A DNA stretch of 14,770 nt from JAGMES01 sp023128035 (lineage in GTDB: Bacteria > Bacillota > Halanaerobiia > DY22613): NCBI GenBank assembly GCA_030627905.1, contig DAOVRZ010000127.1, forward strand, positions 1 through 14,770, given 5' to 3'. The notes under the pieces are model-generated. The model was not told the origin of the DNA, did not search any database, and worked only from the letters and a program-made list of their open reading frames with translations. The translations under genes and the position numbers were made by a program. Numbering within the stretch: the stretch's first letter is position 1; every line of letters begins with the position of its first letter. This document shows positions 12,606 to 14,770 of the stretch, piece by piece.

Positions 12606-14309
12606 CTAAACCAAAACTTTTTCAACACATTTCTCACCGACAAATACCAATACCCATTTCATAAGCTTTTTCTTTTCCTTTAATTCTTTTGCCTTAGAGT
12701 AAGCTAAAAGCTGGTTTTTTCCTTCCTCAATTTTTTCTTGAATCAGAGTATCACCTTTTTTGTCATAATCACTTTTCTTGATGTATTTCAGTTCTATCAA
12801 GCCTTCATATATATCTTCTATACCCATACGTTTAAAAAAAGCGATATCAATATAGCCATTTTTAACTTCATATTCGCTTTTTACATAATATAGTTTACTT
12901 AACATCAAATATGTTACAAAAAGTAGCTTAACATATTTTTCATCAAAATTGATATAATCCCTATTAGATAAATCTCCTAATGTTTTTTCTAATAAACCAA
13001 CAAAGTCATCAATATTTCCATCTAATGCTATTCTTTCTATACTATTTGCTAACTCCGTTATATCTAATTCCTGTCTCATTTGTTCTTTAATTATTTGTGC
13101 AAAGAAATCGAAATATAGCTCTTTGATTACATAGTTTGGCATTTTTAGTTTTACTCTGTTTAAAATACCTTTTTCAATAGTCAAAAATCCTAAATAAAAT
13201 AGTAATGAAAGAAAATCACCTGATGTAAATTCTTTTGCCAGACTAAATTCTCTAGTAATAGCTGTAACTTGAGGTTCGTCTTTTAAAATGCTCTCTAATA
13301 TTTTAAAATTTCTCTCCCTATTCTTCAGTGTAAAAAGTTTCTGCATTTTTGAATAGTCACTGGATATATTACTATCAACCAAGTCTTTTGGTGGTTTTCC
13401 TGTCTTTCGATAAGTATTTAGATAATACAAAATCATGTCACTATTAAATACTCTTTCCTCTGCATCCTCATTAAATAAATAGCCATTATAGTAATTTTTT
13501 AATTCTGGCAATAATTGCTTTACATCAGTCATATCTACAATATCTTCTAATAGTGATAAAACTTCTGTCTCTGTAAATCCCATCATCTCATTAAGATTGG
13601 AATCACGGGTTAGATTTGATGCTATATTAAATCCACTGGTAAGGCTATCTAAAGTAATCGGACTTACTCCTGTAACAAATATCCTATCTACAATCCCTGT
13701 AGCGGTTCCGTTCTTTAAAACTTCATACCATTTACGAACAAAACCTGTTTTGCTTATCGTTTCCTCAAAAACTTCAGTCTGAAAACTCAATAATTCATTG
13801 GCAAAATGATCATATTCATCTATCAAGACATAAATTTTTCCACTAATTTTTGATTCTACTCTACTTAAGAACGATCTCAATACTACAGAAGGCAAACCTT
13901 CCTTTGTATATTCAAAGTCCAGGTTATATGTTTCACAAAATTTAATCAAAGCTTCAAGAACAATTGAACTAAATTCAGAAATCAATATTTCTTGAGTGGA
14001 AGTATTAAGTCCAGAAAAGTTAAATTTCAAAATGTAGTAACTATTAGCATCTGGAGTGGGATTTTCTCCGATATATAAACCGCTAAAAAGTTGCTCAAAT
14101 TGAGTTTTATTGTTTATATCATAATAACTCTGTAACATTGATAGAAAGAGACTTTTTCCAAATCTTCTGGGTCTTAAGAAAAAAATATAATCCTCTCCAT
14201 AGTTCTCCAATATTTCTATATACTTAGTTTTATCTATATATAAGTAATTCTTTGATCTCATTTTTATGTAATCACTAACTCCGTAAGGAATAATTTTCTT
14301 ATTTTTCAA
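12606..14309 (-). CDS. AAA-ATPase-like / PD-(D/E)XK nuclease-fold protein (DUF1703 type)
   Basis: From the TTG at 14309 the product is 567 residues. It opens KNKKIIPYGVSDYIKM, the usual start of this family. A P-loop follows at about 46-53 (RPRRFGKS), and a Walker B at about 162-167 (VLIDEYD), giving an AAA-ATPase-like N-terminal domain. The C-terminal quarter has the restriction-fold signature GYIDIAFF (Asp488), then GLIELKYIKKSD (Glu506, Lys508) and a downstream QLLAYSKAKE helix, so the nuclease triad looks intact. The TTG is preferred because GGGGGA lies seven bases upstream; the in-frame ATG at 14324 has no such site, and the frame itself extends to 14414. Members of this family are often present in many near-identical copies in anaerobes, and their role is not established. 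It sits between the inhibitor gene and that gene's degenerate copy. Confidence 0.85.
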   Translation of the reverse strand: MKNKKIIPYGVSDYIKMRSKNYLYIDKTKYIEILENYGEDYIFFLRPRRFGKSLFLSMLQSYYDINNKTQFEQLFSGLYIGENPTPDANSYYILKFNFSGLNTSTQEILISEFSSIVLEALIKFCETYNLDFEYTKEGLPSVVLRSFLSRVESKISGKIYVLIDEYDHFANELLSFQTEVFEETISKTGFVRKWYEVLKNGTATGIVDRIFVTGVSPITLDSLTSGFNIASNLTRDSNLNEMMGFTETEVLSLLEDIVDMTDVKQLLPELKNYYNGYLFNEDAEERVFNSDMILYYLNTYRKTGKPPKDLVDSNISSDYSKMQKLFTLKNRERNFKILESILKDEPQVTAITREFSLAKEFTSGDFLSLLFYLGFLTIEKGILNRVKLKMPNYVIKELYFDFFAQIIKEQMRQELDITELANSIERIALDGNIDDFVGLLEKTLGDLSNRDYINFDEKYVKLLFVTYLMLSKLYYVKSEYEVKNGYIDIAFFKRMGIEDIYEGLIELKYIKKSDYDKKGDTLIQEKIEEGKNQLLAYSKAKELKEKKKLMKWVLVFVGEKCVEKVLV

Positions 14310-14360
14310 CTTAACATCCCCCATCACATATAGTTTGAAAAAAATTAACTTTATCTTATC

Positions 14361-14369
14361 ATTATACCA
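14361..14369 (-). promoter_or_regulatory. Extended -10 promoter of the AAA/nuclease gene
   Basis: On the minus strand TGGTATAAT gives a consensus -10 with the TGn extension; no good -35 is present at 16-18 bases, which extended -10 promoters can tolerate. Transcription would start near 14355. Confidence 0.6.
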
Positions 14370-14420
14370 CATGAGAAGGATATTTAGAAACTCAAAAACA
14401 AAATTATCAAACACTGAACC

Positions 14421-14634
14421 TCCTAAAACTTTGACGAAAATGATAAAGAGATTAACTGTGTTTGGAACAAGACCCGTTTCATTTTAAAAATCCCTTTGCG
14501 TTCCAGTCAGGTTTACGATCTCACCCTATCTTACAAAAACCACGAGCTCTGGAGTTGGAGTAAAGATAAAATGTTTACAACAGCTATTAGTAACTATGTG
14601 CTGGAACCAGGCGAATCAAAGATATATAATGTTA
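14421..14634 (+). pseudogene. Degenerate second copy of the BsuPI-domain gene
   Basis: Bases 14421-14490 match the stretch from 11885 of the inhibitor gene, and bases 14483-14634 match 12227-12378, with about 10 differences in the last 152 positions. The 279 bases in between (93 codons, residues 85-177 of the intact protein) are missing, and both ends lie in the same 7-base word TTTAAAA. The frame stays open across the join, reading KTRFILKIPLRSSQ. There is no start codon, a TAA replaces a Leu codon at 14424, and similarity ends abruptly near 14634. In the BsuPI part most changes are silent, which suggests the source was once a functional paralogue. It cannot encode a working protein. Confidence 0.88.
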
Positions 14635-14731
14635 AGAGACATGCTTTTTGACAGTAAACCCCCGATTTTAGGATAAAAACTCTGTCAGTAAATAATAATC
14701 TTAAAATTTTACCCTTTTCCACTCAAAAAAA
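14635..14731. other. Unassigned DNA after the inhibitor relic
   Basis: No gene is seen. Similarity to the inhibitor gene stops sharply before AAGAGACATGCTTTTTGACA. Two similar words (GACAGTAAA at 14650-14658 and GTCAGTAAA at 14685-14693) are present. The sharp boundary could be an insertion or recombination scar. Confidence 0.3.
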
Positions 14732-14770
14732 ATACATCAAAGGTTTCCAAAAAGGTCCCCTTTGATGTAT
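14732..14770 (-). terminator. Perfect inverted repeat at the right edge, likely terminator
   Basis: ATACATCAAAGG (14732-14743) and CCTTTGATGTAT (14759-14770) pair perfectly over 12 bases around a 15-base loop. On the minus strand the stem is followed by a run of eight T residues, as for a terminator of a gene beyond the right edge. The sequence on the other side is cut off, so a bidirectional terminator or the end of a small repeat element cannot be excluded. Confidence 0.65.

Noticed and set aside
1..14770. CRISPR arrays, tRNA or rRNA genes
   Set aside because: No regularly spaced repeats were seen, and no cloverleaf-like or rRNA-conserved sequence was recognised on either strand by eye.

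Overview
The window suggests a low-GC, Gram-positive-lineage anaerobe that nevertheless has an outer membrane. It is AT-rich, has strong purine-rich ribosome binding sites and sigma-A-type promoters (TTGACT/TATAAT), and carries genes for the envelope lipopolysaccharide bridge (LptD, LptC, LptA) in a clostridial-looking background. Halanaerobiales or a relative fits best; this is inference from gene content only.

Left part (1-2860), regulatory and accessory. The 5' end of an IS4-type transposase runs off the left edge on the minus strand. Two small XRE/Cro-CI-type regulator genes follow on the plus strand (475-681, 860-1384), each with its own clear promoter and with related ACAAC/GTTGT inverted repeats. 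Convergent to them is a minus-strand pair: a 321-residue TPR protein and, 21 bases after it, a 51-codon gene for a secreted prepeptide (1590-1745). This has the layout of a Rap-Phr / RRNPP-type peptide-signalling cassette. A strong promoter precedes the TPR gene, and a shared bidirectional terminator lies between the two convergent units.

Middle part (2860-6110), decaying DNA. A 548-base gene-poor stretch is followed by a broken AlkZ-like winged-helix (HTH_42) gene, a radical SAM gene with several frameshifts, and a junction near 4676 where the radical SAM gene and a convergent AAA ATPase gene both lose their 3' ends. The ATPase fragment is translationally coupled to an intact DUF262 (GmrSD/ParB-like) gene with a long Glu tract. 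This may be the relic of a two-gene defence-type module.

Right part (6140-14770), envelope and exported proteins. lptD-lptC-lptA form a minus-strand operon with two 11-base start/stop overlaps, closed by a hairpin. Divergent from it is a plus-strand operon of a subtilisin-family (S8) lipoprotein protease and a secreted BsuPI-domain protein with a copper-amine-oxidase-type N-terminal domain, a likely protease-inhibitor pair, ended by a strong terminator. A minus-strand AAA-ATPase/PD-(D/E)XK gene (DUF1703 type) follows. Beyond it lies a second, degenerate copy of the inhibitor gene (14421-14634) with an exact in-frame 93-codon deletion at a 7-base direct repeat. The window ends in a perfect inverted repeat that looks like the terminator of a minus-strand gene beyond the edge.
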